Of a DNA stretch of 64,000 nucleotides, positions 1-8,598 are shown piece after piece. The first letter of the stretch is position 1. Each line of letters starts with the position of its first letter. The notes below the pieces were generated by a model. The model worked only from the letters and a program-made list of their open reading frames with translations. It was not told the origin of the DNA and did no database searches. Source of the stretch: Flavonifractor sp. AGMB03687 (lineage in GTDB: Bacteria; Bacillota; Clostridia; Oscillospirales; Oscillospiraceae); contig NZ_JADKZI010000002.1 in the NCBI RefSeq assembly GCF_017811815.1, positions 124,001 to 188,000 of the forward strand. The letters run 5' to 3'. The position numbers were made by a program, and so were the translations under genes.

Positions 1-29
1 TGATCGGCCAGATCCTGGAGCGGAATTGA
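1..29 (+). CDS. 3' end of an upstream gene (partial)
   Basis: The first bases read in one frame as a short C-terminal tail (IGQILERN) ending in TGA at 27-29, eleven bases before the RpiR gene. This fits the last codons of a gene in the same operon. In sialic-acid loci that gene is often a ROK-family N-acetylmannosamine kinase or an epimerase, but nine codons cannot decide it. Confidence 0.3.
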
Positions 30-39
30 GAGGGCGGCT

Positions 40-894
40 ATGCCGTTAGTAAATGTATTTGAACGGATCAACAGCGAGTACTACCAGCTGACCAGCGCGG
101 AGAAAAAGGTGGCCGACTACGCGGTCATCCACCAGCAGCAGACCCAGTTCATGTCCATCTCCGAACTGGCGGAGGAGGCGGGGGTGGCCGAGGCCACCAT
201 CTCCCGCTTCTGCAAGCGGCTGGGCTATAAGGGGTACAGCGCCTTCAAGCTGGCCATCGCCAACGCCACCGCGGGGCGGATGGACCGGGGCGACCCCGAC
301 GCCTGCCCGCCGGAGGAGGACAGCGTGGAGGGGGTGTGCAGCGCGGCCTACCGGGCCGACAGCGAGGCCCTGACCCAGACCATGGACCTGATCCAGCCCG
401 ACACGGTGCGCCGGGCGGCGGATATGATCGTCTCCGCCGGCCGGGTGCTCTGCATGGGCCAGGGCGGCTCCATGATCATGGCCCAGGAGTGCGCCCACCT
501 GTTCACGACCATCCAGTGCAACTTTACCGCCGTGGTGGACTCCCATCTCCAGGCCATCGCCGCCTCCCAGCTCACGCCGAAGGACCTGGTGATCTATTTC
601 TCCTACTCCGGCTCCACCAAGGAGCTCATCAACAACGTGCGCATCATCCGGGACCGGCGGGCCAGGCTCATCCTGATCACCCGCTTCCCCAAGTCGCCCG
701 GCGCGGCGTATGCCGACGTGGTGCTCCAGTGCGGCTCCCGGGAGGGCCCCCTGCAGGGGGGGTCCGTGCCCGCCCGGATCGCCCAGCTCTACCTGCTGGA
801 CGTCCTCTTCCATGAGGTGTGCCGCCGGGACCGGGAGGGGAACCTGGCCCGGCAGGAGATGGTGGCGGAGGTGCTCTCCGGCAAGCACATCTGA
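40..894 (+). CDS. MurR/RpiR family transcriptional regulator
   Basis: The 284-residue protein has the two-part RpiR layout: an N-terminal helix-turn-helix (residues about 1-77, with AEATISRFCKRLGYKGYSAFK as recognition region) and a C-terminal SIS sugar-phosphate binding domain (about 115-250, with FSYSGSTKEL). RpiR proteins sense phosphosugars such as ManNAc-6-P or GlcNAc-6-P. It lies just upstream of a sialic-acid uptake and amino-sugar catabolic operon, so it probably controls that operon. The ATG at 40 follows a purine-rich GAGAGGG ribosome-binding site. Family assignment is firm; the effector is inferred from context. Confidence 0.9.
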   Translation: MPLVNVFERINSEYYQLTSAEKKVADYAVIHQQQTQFMSISELAEEAGVAEATISRFCKRLGYKGYSAFKLAIANATAGRMDRGDPDACPPEEDSVEGVCSAAYRADSEALTQTMDLIQPDTVRRAADMIVSAGRVLCMGQGGSMIMAQECAHLFTTIQCNFTAVVDSHLQAIAASQLTPKDLVIYFSYSGSTKELINNVRIIRDRRARLILITRFPKSPGAAYADVVLQCGSREGPLQGGSVPARIAQLYLLDVLFHEVCRRDREGNLARQEMVAEVLSGKHI

Positions 895-963
895 CCGCCG
901 GCCGCGGGGGCGTGAAAAAAATTTGCAAGATTTCCGCGAAAAGAAAAAAATTGCAATTCTCTA

Positions 964-992
964 TTGACAAATCACACGGTGAACTGTACAAT
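964..992 (+). promoter_or_regulatory. Promoter of the sialic-acid/amino-sugar operon
   Basis: TTGACA at 964-969, a 17-base spacer and TACAAT at 987-992 form a near-consensus sigma-A promoter ahead of the binding-protein gene. Just upstream, two near-identical A-rich motifs ending in TTGCAA (about 915-927 and 943-955) could be regulator sites. Confidence 0.75.
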
Positions 993-1049
993 CTATACAA
1001 CGGGTTACCGCTGTGTAATCACGAAAATTATCGAAAATGAGGAGGACAA

Positions 1050-2357
1050 ATGATGAAGAAGAAACGTATTCTTGCGCTCCTGCTGGCCGCCTCCATGTCT
1101 CTGAGCCTGGCCGCCTGCGGCGGCGGCGACAAGCCCAGCGACACCCCCGCCGGCGGCACTGAGACTCCCGGTGGTTCCACCGCGGCTCAGACCGAGATCA
1201 CCTGGTGGGCGTTCCCCACCTTCGGCGTGGACAGCGGCTATGAGCAGGAAGTTGCCAATGCCTTTATGGCGGCCAACCCCGACGTGAAGGTGAACATCGA
1301 GACCATCGACTTCACCGCCGGCCCCGACAAGCTGACCGCTGCGATCAGCGCCGGTACCGCTCCCGACGTTCTGTTTGACGCCCCCGGCCGTATCATTGAG
1401 TACGGCAACGCCGGCTACCTGGTCTCTCTGGACGACATGATGGAAGCCCTCAAGGGCGACCTGGCCAACGAGAACCTGGTGGAGACCTGCGTGGGCGCCG
1501 ACGGCACCGCGTACATGTATCCCATCTCCTCCTCCCCCTTCTACATGGGCCTGAACAAGGAGGCTCTGGAGAAGGCTGACGCTCTGCAGTATGTCAACCT
1601 GGAGGGTGACCGCGCCTGGACCACCGAGAACTTCGTGAAGATGTGCGAGGCTCTGTCTGCTGCCGGCGCCACCACCGTGCCCGGCATCGTCTACTGCGGC
1701 GGCCAGGGCGGCGACCAGGGCACCCGTGCTCTCGTCAACAACCTGTTCAGCTCCTCCATCGTGGGCGAGGACGGCAAGTGGAACATCGACGCCAACGGCG
1801 TGAAGGCTCTGGAGCAGCTGAAGGCGATGTACGACTCCGGCGCTCTGGACGCCGGCTTCGACATGGCCGCTGCCGACGAGCTGCAGAAGTTCCAGCAGGA
1901 GACTGCCGCCATGACCTTCTGCTGGGGCACCTCCAACGCCAAGAGCTACGCCAGCGAGGACTTCACCCAGATCTCCGTGCCCTTCCCCTCTGACGACGGC
2001 AAGCCCGAGCTGGAGTACCTGGTCAACGGCTTCTGCGTGTTCAACAACAAGGACGACGCCAAGATCGACGCTGCCAAGCGCCTGGTCGCCTTCATCTGCG
2101 ACGACGCCGAGTGGGGCCCCAAGAGCGTGAAGCAGAGCGGCGCCTTCCCCGTGCGCACCTCTTTCGGCAACCTCTACGAGGGTGACAAGGAGATGAGCCT
2201 GCTGGCTTCCTGGATCGGCTACTACGGTCCTTACTACAACACCCGCGCCGGTTTCGCTACCATGCGTACCGAGTGGTGGAACATGCTGCAGCGCGTGTTC
2301 CAGGAGGGTGATGTTCAGGCTCAGGTGGATATCTTCAACACCAACGCCAACGCCTAA
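1050..2357 (+). CDS. Sugar ABC transporter substrate-binding lipoprotein
   Basis: This 435-residue extracellular solute-binding protein (SBP family 1) starts with a lipoprotein signal peptide: basic MMKKKR, hydrophobic core, then lipobox LAAC with the lipidated cysteine at residue 23. A Gly/Thr/Pro-rich linker follows, then the periplasmic-binding-type fold. A GGAGG ribosome-binding site precedes the ATG. It captures a sugar outside the membrane for the two permeases downstream; the nanA-nagBA context suggests N-acetylneuraminate or a related amino sugar, but specificity is inferred. Codon use is strongly biased, as expected for an abundant lipoprotein. Confidence 0.92.
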   Translation: MMKKKRILALLLAASMSLSLAACGGGDKPSDTPAGGTETPGGSTAAQTEITWWAFPTFGVDSGYEQEVANAFMAANPDVKVNIETIDFTAGPDKLTAAISAGTAPDVLFDAPGRIIEYGNAGYLVSLDDMMEALKGDLANENLVETCVGADGTAYMYPISSSPFYMGLNKEALEKADALQYVNLEGDRAWTTENFVKMCEALSAAGATTVPGIVYCGGQGGDQGTRALVNNLFSSSIVGEDGKWNIDANGVKALEQLKAMYDSGALDAGFDMAAADELQKFQQETAAMTFCWGTSNAKSYASEDFTQISVPFPSDDGKPELEYLVNGFCVFNNKDDAKIDAAKRLVAFICDDAEWGPKSVKQSGAFPVRTSFGNLYEGDKEMSLLASWIGYYGPYYNTRAGFATMRTEWWNMLQRVFQEGDVQAQVDIFNTNANA

Positions 2358-2366
2358 AAACAGTTT

Positions 2367-2400
2367 GCTCCCTCCCTCTGCCTAAGCGGGGGGAGGGAGC
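2367..2400 (+). terminator. Intercistronic hairpin after the binding-protein gene
   Basis: GCTCCCTCCC (2367-2376) pairs with GGGAGGGAGC (2391-2400). There is no long T-tract, so it probably acts as a partial terminator or 3' stabiliser that raises binding-protein mRNA over permease mRNA, as in many ABC operons. Confidence 0.55.
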
Positions 2401-2443
2401 GTCTTCTTGCAAGGAATTTTCCATGGAACGGAGAGAAGATTGT

Positions 2444-3358
2444 ATGGGAAAGACAAAAGGTTCAAAGCGAAGCCTTGTCCTCCAGCGCAGGGAAACGGTG
2501 GTCTCCTATCTGTTTCTCCTGCCTGCGCTGTTCTTCTTTGTGGGCTTCGTGATCACGCCCATGGTAATGGGCATCCTGACGAGCTTTACAGACGCAAGTC
2601 TGGCAAACGGCAACCAGGGGACCTTTATCGGCCTGGGCAACTATGCCCGGCTGTTCAAGGACCCCGTGTTCTGGAAGTCCGCCTGGAATACGGTTGTCAT
2701 CGTGGTAGTGGCGGTCCCCACGGTCACCGCCTTCTCCCTGTGGGTGGGCTCCGCCATCTATAAGATGCGCTCCGGCGCCAGATCCTTCTTCCGCTGTGTG
2801 TTCTACCTGCCTGTGGTCACCGGCTCGGTGGCCGTGGTGGTGGTGTGGAAGTGGATGTTCGACAAGTACGACGGACTGTTCAACTACATCATCAACGCCT
2901 TCGGCGGCAAGGGCCTGGCCTGGACCGGCGACGCGAAGCTGGCCCTGTGGTGTATCATTCTGATCCTGTTCACCACCTCCATCGGCCAGCCCATCGTGCT
3001 CTATGTGGCCGCGCTGGGCAACGTGGACCAGTCTCTGGTGGAGGCGGCCCAGGTGGACGGCGCCACCAAGCTCCAGGTGTTCTGGAAGATCAAGTGGCCC
3101 CAGATCATGCCCACCACCCTGTACGTGGCGGTCATCACCACCATCAATTCCTTCCAGTGCTTCGCCCTGATCCAGCTGCTCACCTCCGGCGGTCCAAACT
3201 ACAGTACAAGTACGATCATGTACTATCTGTATGAGATCGCCTTCCGCACCACCAAGGAATTCGGTTACGCCGACGCCATGGGTGTTATCCTGGCCATCGT
3301 TATCGCCTTGTTCAGCGCGCTGCAGTTCAAGGTGATGAACGGCGGCACCACAGAGTAA
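2444..3358 (+). CDS. Carbohydrate ABC transporter permease (MalF/UgpA-like)
   Basis: An inner-membrane permease of the binding-protein-dependent family with six predicted membrane segments. The cytoplasmic EAA loop (EAAQVDGATKLQVFWKIKWP) contacts the ATPase. It pairs with the next permease to form the channel for the substrate delivered by the upstream lipoprotein. I chose the ATG at 2444 because GGAGAG lies eight bases upstream; an in-frame ATG at 2423 would add seven residues and also has a weak AAGGA site. Confidence 0.9.
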   Translation: MGKTKGSKRSLVLQRRETVVSYLFLLPALFFFVGFVITPMVMGILTSFTDASLANGNQGTFIGLGNYARLFKDPVFWKSAWNTVVIVVVAVPTVTAFSLWVGSAIYKMRSGARSFFRCVFYLPVVTGSVAVVVVWKWMFDKYDGLFNYIINAFGGKGLAWTGDAKLALWCIILILFTTSIGQPIVLYVAALGNVDQSLVEAAQVDGATKLQVFWKIKWPQIMPTTLYVAVITTINSFQCFALIQLLTSGGPNYSTSTIMYYLYEIAFRTTKEFGYADAMGVILAIVIALFSALQFKVMNGGTTE

Positions 3359-3371
3359 GGGGGAGGAAACA

Positions 3372-4253
3372 ATGGCTGATAAGAAAAAAAGGGTAACCCC
3401 TTATGCGGTGGTATGCATCGTGCTGCTGATCGCCCTCGCCATCTTCTTCATCTTCCCGCTGTACTGGATCGTGACCGGATCTGTGAAGGAGAAGAGCGAC
3501 ATCATCATCAAGGCCGGGGAGGCCATTAAGTGGTTCCCCACCACCATCTCCTGGGATAACTTTGCCCGTCTGTTCAAGACGCAGACAGACTTCATCGTCA
3601 AAATGCCGCTGGCCATCCGCTGGCTGTTCAACAGCGTGTTCATTTCCGTGATCTCCATGCTGCTGACTTGTATCACCGCTTCGCTGGCGGGCTATGCCCT
3701 GGCCAAAAAGCGCTTCTGGGGCCGGAACTTCATTTTCTCCCTGTTTGTGTGCGCCATGGCCCTGCCCAAGCAGGTCATCCTGGTGCCCCTGCTCTCCGAG
3801 ATGAACGTCCTCGGCATGACCCAGACCACCTGGGGCTCCCTGTTTGCGGTCATTTTCCCCATCGTGGGCTGGCCCTTCGGCGTGTTCATGATGAAGCAGT
3901 TCTCCGAGAGCATCCCCAACGAGATCCTGGAGGCGGCCCGCATCGACGGCGCCGGTGAGCTGCGCACCTTCTTTAACGTGGCGTTCCCGCTGATCAAGCC
4001 CGGCTTCGGCGCGCTGGCCATCTTCACCTTCGTCAACTCCTGGAACGAGTACCCTCTCCAGCTGGTCATGCTGACCAGCAGCGAGGCCAAGACCATCGCC
4101 CTGGGTATCGCCGGCCTGCAGTCGGAGATGTCCAACGACTTCGGCCTCATCATGGCCGGCGCCGCGCTGGCCGCCGTCCCCATCATCATCGTGTTCCTCT
4201 GCTTCCAGAAGTACTTCACCCAGGGCATCACCATGGGCGCGGTCAAGGGCTGA
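3372..4253 (+). CDS. Carbohydrate ABC transporter permease (MalG/UgpE-like)
   Basis: The 293-residue second permease has the MalG-type topology: a basic cytoplasmic N-terminus, a first membrane helix at about residues 12-33, and the EAA motif (EAARIDGAGELRTFFNVAFP) in its second half. It starts 13 bases after the previous stop with a GGGGGAGG ribosome-binding site, so the two permeases are co-translated partners. No ATPase lies next to them; the operon-distal MsmX-type ATPase at 7352 is the likely energy source. Confidence 0.92.
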   Translation: MADKKKRVTPYAVVCIVLLIALAIFFIFPLYWIVTGSVKEKSDIIIKAGEAIKWFPTTISWDNFARLFKTQTDFIVKMPLAIRWLFNSVFISVISMLLTCITASLAGYALAKKRFWGRNFIFSLFVCAMALPKQVILVPLLSEMNVLGMTQTTWGSLFAVIFPIVGWPFGVFMMKQFSESIPNEILEAARIDGAGELRTFFNVAFPLIKPGFGALAIFTFVNSWNEYPLQLVMLTSSEAKTIALGIAGLQSEMSNDFGLIMAGAALAAVPIIIVFLCFQKYFTQGITMGAVKG

Positions 4254-4282
4254 TCTGTCCCCTCAGCTGTATTTGTGAATCG

Positions 4283-4300
4283 TCAATTTTCGTGAATTGA
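4283..4300 (+). promoter_or_regulatory. Inverted repeat ahead of nanA
   Basis: TCAATT (4283-4288), TTCGTG, AATTGA (4295-4300) is a perfect 6-bp inverted repeat 16 bases before the nanA start codon. It overlaps the translation-initiation region and could be an RpiR site or an mRNA hairpin. Function is not proven. Confidence 0.35.
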
Positions 4301-4316
4301 GAGAAGGAATATAAAC

Positions 4317-5222
4317 ATGAGCGATTTGAAAAAGTACCAGGGCGTGATCCCTGCATTCTACGCCTGCTATGACGAGAAGGGGGAGATCTCCCCCGAGGGC
4401 GTGCGGGCGCTGACCCGCTACCTCATCGGCAAGGGCGTCAACGGCCTGTATGTGGGCGGCTCCTCCGGCGAGTGCATCTACCAGAGCGTGGCCGAGCGCA
4501 AGGTGGTGCTGGAGAACGTGATGACTGAGGCCAAGGGCAAGGTGGTCGTCATCGCCCACGTGGCCTGCAACAACACCGCCGACAGCATGGAGCTGGCCGC
4601 CCACGCCGAGAGCCTGGGCGTGGACGCCATCGCCGCCATCCCCCCCATCTACTTCCACCTGCCTGAGTACGGCATCGCCGGCTACTGGAACGACATCTCC
4701 TCCGCCGCGCCCAACACCGACTTCATCATCTACAACATCCCCCAGCTGGCCGGCGTGGCCCTGACCCCCTCTCTGCTGGCGGAGATGCAGAAGAACCCCA
4801 AGGTTATCGGTGTGAAGAACTCCTCCATGCCTGTTCAGGACATCCAGATGTGGAAGGACGCCGGTGTCATCGTGTTCAACGGTCCCGACGAGCAGTATGT
4901 GTCCGGTCTGGCCATGGGCGCCTGCGCCGGCATCGGCGGCACCTATGCCGTCATGCCCGAACTCTTCCTGAAGGTGTATGAGCACTTCCAGAAGGGTGAG
5001 ATGGAGCCCGCCCGTCAGATCCAGAACGACATCTGCCGCATCATCTATAAGATGTGCTCCGCTCACGGCAACCTGTACGCCGTGATGAAGGCCATCCTGG
5101 CCAAGAACGGTGTGAACTGCGGTTCCGTCCGTAAGCCCATGCCCGGCCTGATCGACAGCGACGCCGCCGTGGTGGACGAGGCCTATGCCATGATCACCGA
5201 CGCCATCGCCAAGTACTGCTGA
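4317..5222 (+). CDS. nanA: N-acetylneuraminate lyase
   Basis: A 301-residue class I aldolase of the DapA/NanA superfamily that splits N-acetylneuraminate into pyruvate and N-acetylmannosamine. Landmarks are the carboxylate-binding GSSGE (residues 48-52), the catalytic tyrosine in YNIP (Tyr139) and the Schiff-base lysine in GVKNSS (Lys167). NanA rather than dihydrodipicolinate synthase is preferred from overall sequence and because it is followed by nagB and nagA and preceded by a sugar importer. The ATG follows GAGAAGGA. Confidence 0.9.
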   Translation: MSDLKKYQGVIPAFYACYDEKGEISPEGVRALTRYLIGKGVNGLYVGGSSGECIYQSVAERKVVLENVMTEAKGKVVVIAHVACNNTADSMELAAHAESLGVDAIAAIPPIYFHLPEYGIAGYWNDISSAAPNTDFIIYNIPQLAGVALTPSLLAEMQKNPKVIGVKNSSMPVQDIQMWKDAGVIVFNGPDEQYVSGLAMGACAGIGGTYAVMPELFLKVYEHFQKGEMEPARQIQNDICRIIYKMCSAHGNLYAVMKAILAKNGVNCGSVRKPMPGLIDSDAAVVDEAYAMITDAIAKYC

Positions 5223-5238
5223 TTCCATCTCAATATTC

Positions 5239-5260
5239 GGGGCGGGCATCCGCCCGCCCC
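5239..5260 (+). other. nanA-nagB intercistronic hairpin
   Basis: GGGGCGGGC, loop ATCC, GCCCGCCCC forms a 9-bp GC-only stem between the two genes. Without a following T-tract it is more likely an mRNA stabiliser or partial terminator than a full stop. Confidence 0.5.
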
Positions 5261-5294
5261 ATCCTTGAAATGAAAGGCTAGGAGAAAGGTCATT

Positions 5295-6047
5295 ATGCGT
5301 ATTTATCAGTCTGAAGACTACCAGGCCATGAGCCGCCGGGCGGCCAACATCATCTCCGCCCAGGTCATCTACAAGCCCGACTGCGTGCTGGGTCTCGCCA
5401 CCGGCGGCACCCCCGTGGGTACTTACAAGCAGCTGGTGGAGTGGTACAAGAAGGGCGATCTGTCCTTCGCCGAGGTCCGTTCCGTCAACCTGGACGAGTA
5501 TCTGGGCCTGTCTCCCCATCATGAGCAGAGCTACCGCTACTTCATGCAGGACAATCTGTTCAACCACATCGACATCAAGCCCGAGAACACCCACGTGCTC
5601 AACGGTCTGGCCAAGAATCCCGAGGCCGAGTGCGCTGCCTACAACAAGCTGATCCAGGATCTGGGCGGCATTGATCTGCAGCTGCTGGGCATGGGCCACA
5701 ACGGCCACATCGCCTTCAACGAGCCCGGTGACGACTTCGGCCTGGAGACCCACCTGGTGGATCTGACCGAGAGCACCATCGAGGCCAACAAGCGCTTCTT
5801 TGAGAGCCGCGACGAGGTGCCCCGTCACGCTCTGAGCATGGGCATCAAGAACATCATGAATGCCCGCCGCATCCTCATCATTGTCAGCGGCGAGGAGAAG
5901 GCCGACATCGTGAAGGAGGCCTTCAGCGGCCCCGTCACCAAGGAAGTGCCCGCCTCTGTGCTGCAGCTCCATCCCGACGTGACCCTGGTGGGCGATAAGG
6001 CTGCCCTCCATAAGCTGGTGGAAGCAGGTGTTCCCGTATGCGGATAA
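5295..6047 (+). CDS. nagB: Glucosamine-6-phosphate deaminase
   Basis: NagB converts glucosamine-6-phosphate to fructose-6-phosphate and ammonia, the last step feeding amino sugars into glycolysis. The 250-residue length matches the Firmicute family. Signatures seen are the ATGGTPVGTY phosphate loop, SVNLDEYLGL carrying the active-site aspartate, and GMGHNGHIAFNEPG carrying the catalytic histidine. A GGAGAAAGG ribosome-binding site precedes the ATG. Its 3' end overlaps nagA by 10 bases, indicating translational coupling. Confidence 0.95.
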   Translation: MRIYQSEDYQAMSRRAANIISAQVIYKPDCVLGLATGGTPVGTYKQLVEWYKKGDLSFAEVRSVNLDEYLGLSPHHEQSYRYFMQDNLFNHIDIKPENTHVLNGLAKNPEAECAAYNKLIQDLGGIDLQLLGMGHNGHIAFNEPGDDFGLETHLVDLTESTIEANKRFFESRDEVPRHALSMGIKNIMNARRILIIVSGEEKADIVKEAFSGPVTKEVPASVLQLHPDVTLVGDKAALHKLVEAGVPVCG

Positions 6048-7159
6048 CCGGCGGACAGGTATTTGATCTGCAGGAGGGCTTTGTCCAGCGCGACGTGTGC
6101 TTTGATGGCCGCCTGCTGTCCAACTCCAGCGCCGACGGCAAGACCTATGACGCCAGCGGCTGCTATGTGATTCCCGGCCTGACTGACGTCCACTTCCACG
6201 GCTGCAAGGGCCACGACTTTTCCGACGCCGATCCCGAGGGCCTGGAGATCATGGCTCAGTATGAGCTGTCCCGGGGCGTGACTCAGATCTGCCCCGCCGG
6301 CATGACCCTGCTGGAGGAGCAGCTCACCAAGGTGTGCCAGGTGGCCGCCGCCCACAAGGAGGCCGACAAACCCGGCGCCGCCCTGTGCGGCATCAACCTG
6401 GAAGGCCCCTTCCTCTCCATGGCCAAGAAGGGCGCCCAGAACGGCGACTGGCTCCACGCCCCTGACGTGGATATGCTCCGCCGCCTCATCGCCGCTTCTC
6501 ACGGCCTGGTGAAGCTGGTGTCCCTGGCTCCCGAGGAGCCCGGCGCTATGAAGTTCATTGAGGAGATGGAGAGCGAGGTCACCATCTCCCTGGCTCATAC
6601 CACCGCCGACTATGACACCGCTATGGAGGCCTTCCGGCTGGGCGCCCGTCAGGTGACCCACCTGTTCAACGCCATGCCTGCCTTTACCCACCGGGCTCCC
6701 GGTGTGGTGGGCGCGGCTCTGGATACTCCGCTGTGCAACGTGGAGCTTATCTGCGACGGCGTCCATATCCACCCCGCTGTGGTGCGGGCGGTCTTCAAGA
6801 TGTTCGGCGCTAAGCGGGTCATCCTGATCTCCGACACCATGCGTGCCGCCGGTATGCCCGACGGCGACTACACCCTGGGCGGCCAGGCCGTCAAGGTAAA
6901 GGGCAAGTACGCCACCCTGGAGGACGGCACTCTGGCCGGCTCTGTCACCGACCTGATGAGCTGCATGAAGACTGCCGTGTCCTTCGGTATCCCGCTGGCA
7001 GACGCCGTCCGCGCCGCCGCCGTCAATCCGGCCAAGGCCATCGGTATCTTCAGCCGGGTGGGCAGCCTGGAACCCGGCAAGCGGGCCAACGTAGTGATCC
7101 TGGACGAGAACCTGGAACTCAAAGATGTATTCTTCCGCGGCGAACAGGTCCGCGGCTGA
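6038..7159 (+). CDS. nagA: N-acetylglucosamine-6-phosphate deacetylase
   Basis: NagA hydrolyses GlcNAc-6-phosphate to glucosamine-6-phosphate and acetate, supplying the substrate of NagB. The 373-residue amidohydrolase shows the metal-site and catalytic motifs in order: DVHFHG, LEGPFL, HTTADYD, HLFNAM, DGVHIHP and the catalytic aspartate in ISDTMRAAG. It overlaps nagB by 10 bases. Together with nanA, the pair turns sialic acid into fructose-6-phosphate, provided that ManNAc kinase and ManNAc-6-P epimerase are encoded elsewhere; neither is in this window. Confidence 0.95.
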   Translation: MRITGGQVFDLQEGFVQRDVCFDGRLLSNSSADGKTYDASGCYVIPGLTDVHFHGCKGHDFSDADPEGLEIMAQYELSRGVTQICPAGMTLLEEQLTKVCQVAAAHKEADKPGAALCGINLEGPFLSMAKKGAQNGDWLHAPDVDMLRRLIAASHGLVKLVSLAPEEPGAMKFIEEMESEVTISLAHTTADYDTAMEAFRLGARQVTHLFNAMPAFTHRAPGVVGAALDTPLCNVELICDGVHIHPAVVRAVFKMFGAKRVILISDTMRAAGMPDGDYTLGGQAVKVKGKYATLEDGTLAGSVTDLMSCMKTAVSFGIPLADAVRAAAVNPAKAIGIFSRVGSLEPGKRANVVILDENLELKDVFFRGEQVRG

Positions 7160-7184
7160 ATAGAGCGCACCCCCAAATACAGGC

Positions 7185-7307
7185 CTTCCGGTCCTACTCC
7201 ATTCTCATAGGCCGGAAGAGTCGAAAAAAAGGAGGAAAATCCGCCGGACCGGCGGTGCGGCAGTGTGGAGACCTGTCGTAACGTTCCGGGAGTTTCGCTC
7301 TCCCGGA
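7185..7307 (+). promoter_or_regulatory. Structured leader before the ATPase gene (three hairpins)
   Basis: Three inverted repeats fill the 192-base gap between nagA and the ATPase gene: CTTCCGG/CCGGAAG (7185-7191 and 7212-7218), CCGCCGG/CCGGCGG (7241-7247 and 7249-7255) and TCCGGGAG/CTCCCGGA (7285-7292 and 7300-7307). None has a T-tract. They suggest a structured mRNA leader or processing sites setting ATPase expression. Confidence 0.45.
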
Positions 7308-7351
7308 GCAAGAGGGTATTTGCGGAGGCATTGCCCTTACGGTCCATGCAT

Positions 7352-8473
7352 ATGGCAACTGTGGTTCTGAAAGGCATCAAGAAGATCTATGACAACAAGG
7401 TGACCGCTGTTCACGACTTCAACCTGGAGATCGCGGACAAGGAGTTTATCGTTCTGGTCGGTCCTTCCGGCTGCGGTAAGTCCACCACCCTGCGGATGGT
7501 GGCCGGCCTGGAGGACATCTCCGAGGGCGATCTGCTCATCGGCGGCAAGCGGATGAACGACGTGGAGCCCAAGGATCGTGATATCGCCATGGTGTTCCAG
7601 AGCTACGCGCTCTATCCCCACATGACGGTCTATGAGAACATGGCCTTTGCTCTGAAGCTGCGCAAGGTGCCCAAGGAGGAGATCGACAAGAAGGTGCGGG
7701 AGGCTGCCGCCATCCTGGACATCACCCAGTACCTGGATCGTAAGCCCAAGGCTCTGTCCGGCGGCCAGCGGCAGCGTGTGGCCATCGGCCGCGCCATCGT
7801 CCGTGATCCTCAGGTGTTCCTGATGGATGAGCCTCTGTCCAACCTGGACGCCAAGCTGCGTAACCAGATGCGCGCCGAGATCATCAAGCTGCGTCAGCGC
7901 ATCAACACCACCTTCATCTACGTGACCCACGACCAGACCGAGGCTATGACCCTGGGCGATCGTATCGTCATCATGAAGGACGGCTTCATTCAGCAGATCG
8001 GCACTCCTCAGGAGGTGTTCGACCGTCCCGCCAACCTGTTCGTGGCTGGCTTCATCGGCTCTCCCCAGATGAACTTCTTCGACGGCAAGCTGATGAAGAA
8101 GGACGGCAAGTATCAGATCGCTGTGGCTGACGCCGTGGTGGAGCTGGCCGACAAGGCTCAGAAGATCCTGAATGAGAAGGGCACCGGCGATATGGACGTG
8201 GTCGTGGGCATCCGTCCCGAGCACATCTCCTTCGCCTCTGTGGCTGGTCCTCACACCGTGGCCAGCAAGGTGGACGTGTCCGAGATGATGGGCAGCGAGG
8301 TCTACCTGCATGTGACCGCCGCCGGCAAGGACGTGGTGCTGCGCATCCCCACCACCGAGCTGCCTGAGGAGCATCGCGCCGGTATTCCTTACGGCACCGA
8401 GATCAACTTCACCTTCCGTCCCGAGCTCATTCACCTGTTTGATCCCCAGACCGAGAAGAACCTGCTGTATTGA
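7352..8473 (+). CDS. Sugar ABC transporter ATP-binding protein (MsmX/UgpC-type)
   Basis: The protein has the ATPase module plus a C-terminal TOBE/OB domain typical of multi-sugar ATPases that serve several importers. Visible are Walker A GPSGCGKST, Q-loop VFQSYALYPHMT, signature LSGGQRQRVAIGRA, Walker B VFLMDEPLSNLD and the switch histidine in VTHDQTEAM. The start at 7352 (MATVVLKGIKKIY) fits the family N-terminus; an ATG at 7346 and an in-frame extension to 7265 are possible. No start has an ideally spaced ribosome-binding site. It likely energises the permeases at 2.4-4.3 kb and perhaps others in the genome. Confidence 0.92.
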   Translation: MATVVLKGIKKIYDNKVTAVHDFNLEIADKEFIVLVGPSGCGKSTTLRMVAGLEDISEGDLLIGGKRMNDVEPKDRDIAMVFQSYALYPHMTVYENMAFALKLRKVPKEEIDKKVREAAAILDITQYLDRKPKALSGGQRQRVAIGRAIVRDPQVFLMDEPLSNLDAKLRNQMRAEIIKLRQRINTTFIYVTHDQTEAMTLGDRIVIMKDGFIQQIGTPQEVFDRPANLFVAGFIGSPQMNFFDGKLMKKDGKYQIAVADAVVELADKAQKILNEKGTGDMDVVVGIRPEHISFASVAGPHTVASKVDVSEMMGSEVYLHVTAAGKDVVLRIPTTELPEEHRAGIPYGTEINFTFRPELIHLFDPQTEKNLLY

Positions 8474-8488
8474 TTGTTCCAGCAGTCC

Positions 8489-8526
8489 AAAAGGCCCCTG
8501 CCGCATCAGCGGCAGGGGCCTTTTTT
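8489..8526 (+). terminator. Rho-independent terminator of the amino-sugar operon
   Basis: GGCCCCTGCCGC (8493-8504), loop ATCA, GCGGCAGGGGCC (8509-8520), then six T. A perfect 12-bp GC-rich stem. Confidence 0.95.
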
Positions 8527-8598
8527 ACGTCTGCAGGGTCCGGACAGGGGAGGGAGGCATAGACTGTAGGGGAGCGGCGGAGCACCGGAAGGAAGGGC

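Noticed and set aside
4263-6011. 582-residue minus-strand frame across nanA and nagB
   Set aside because: A GC-rich shadow of two certain genes; composition (His/Gly/Val-rich) is typical of antisense reading.
7255-7281. Possible eight-codon leader peptide before the ATPase gene
   Set aside because: GTG to TAA is open, but the GGAGG lies 20 bases upstream and no attenuator logic is evident.
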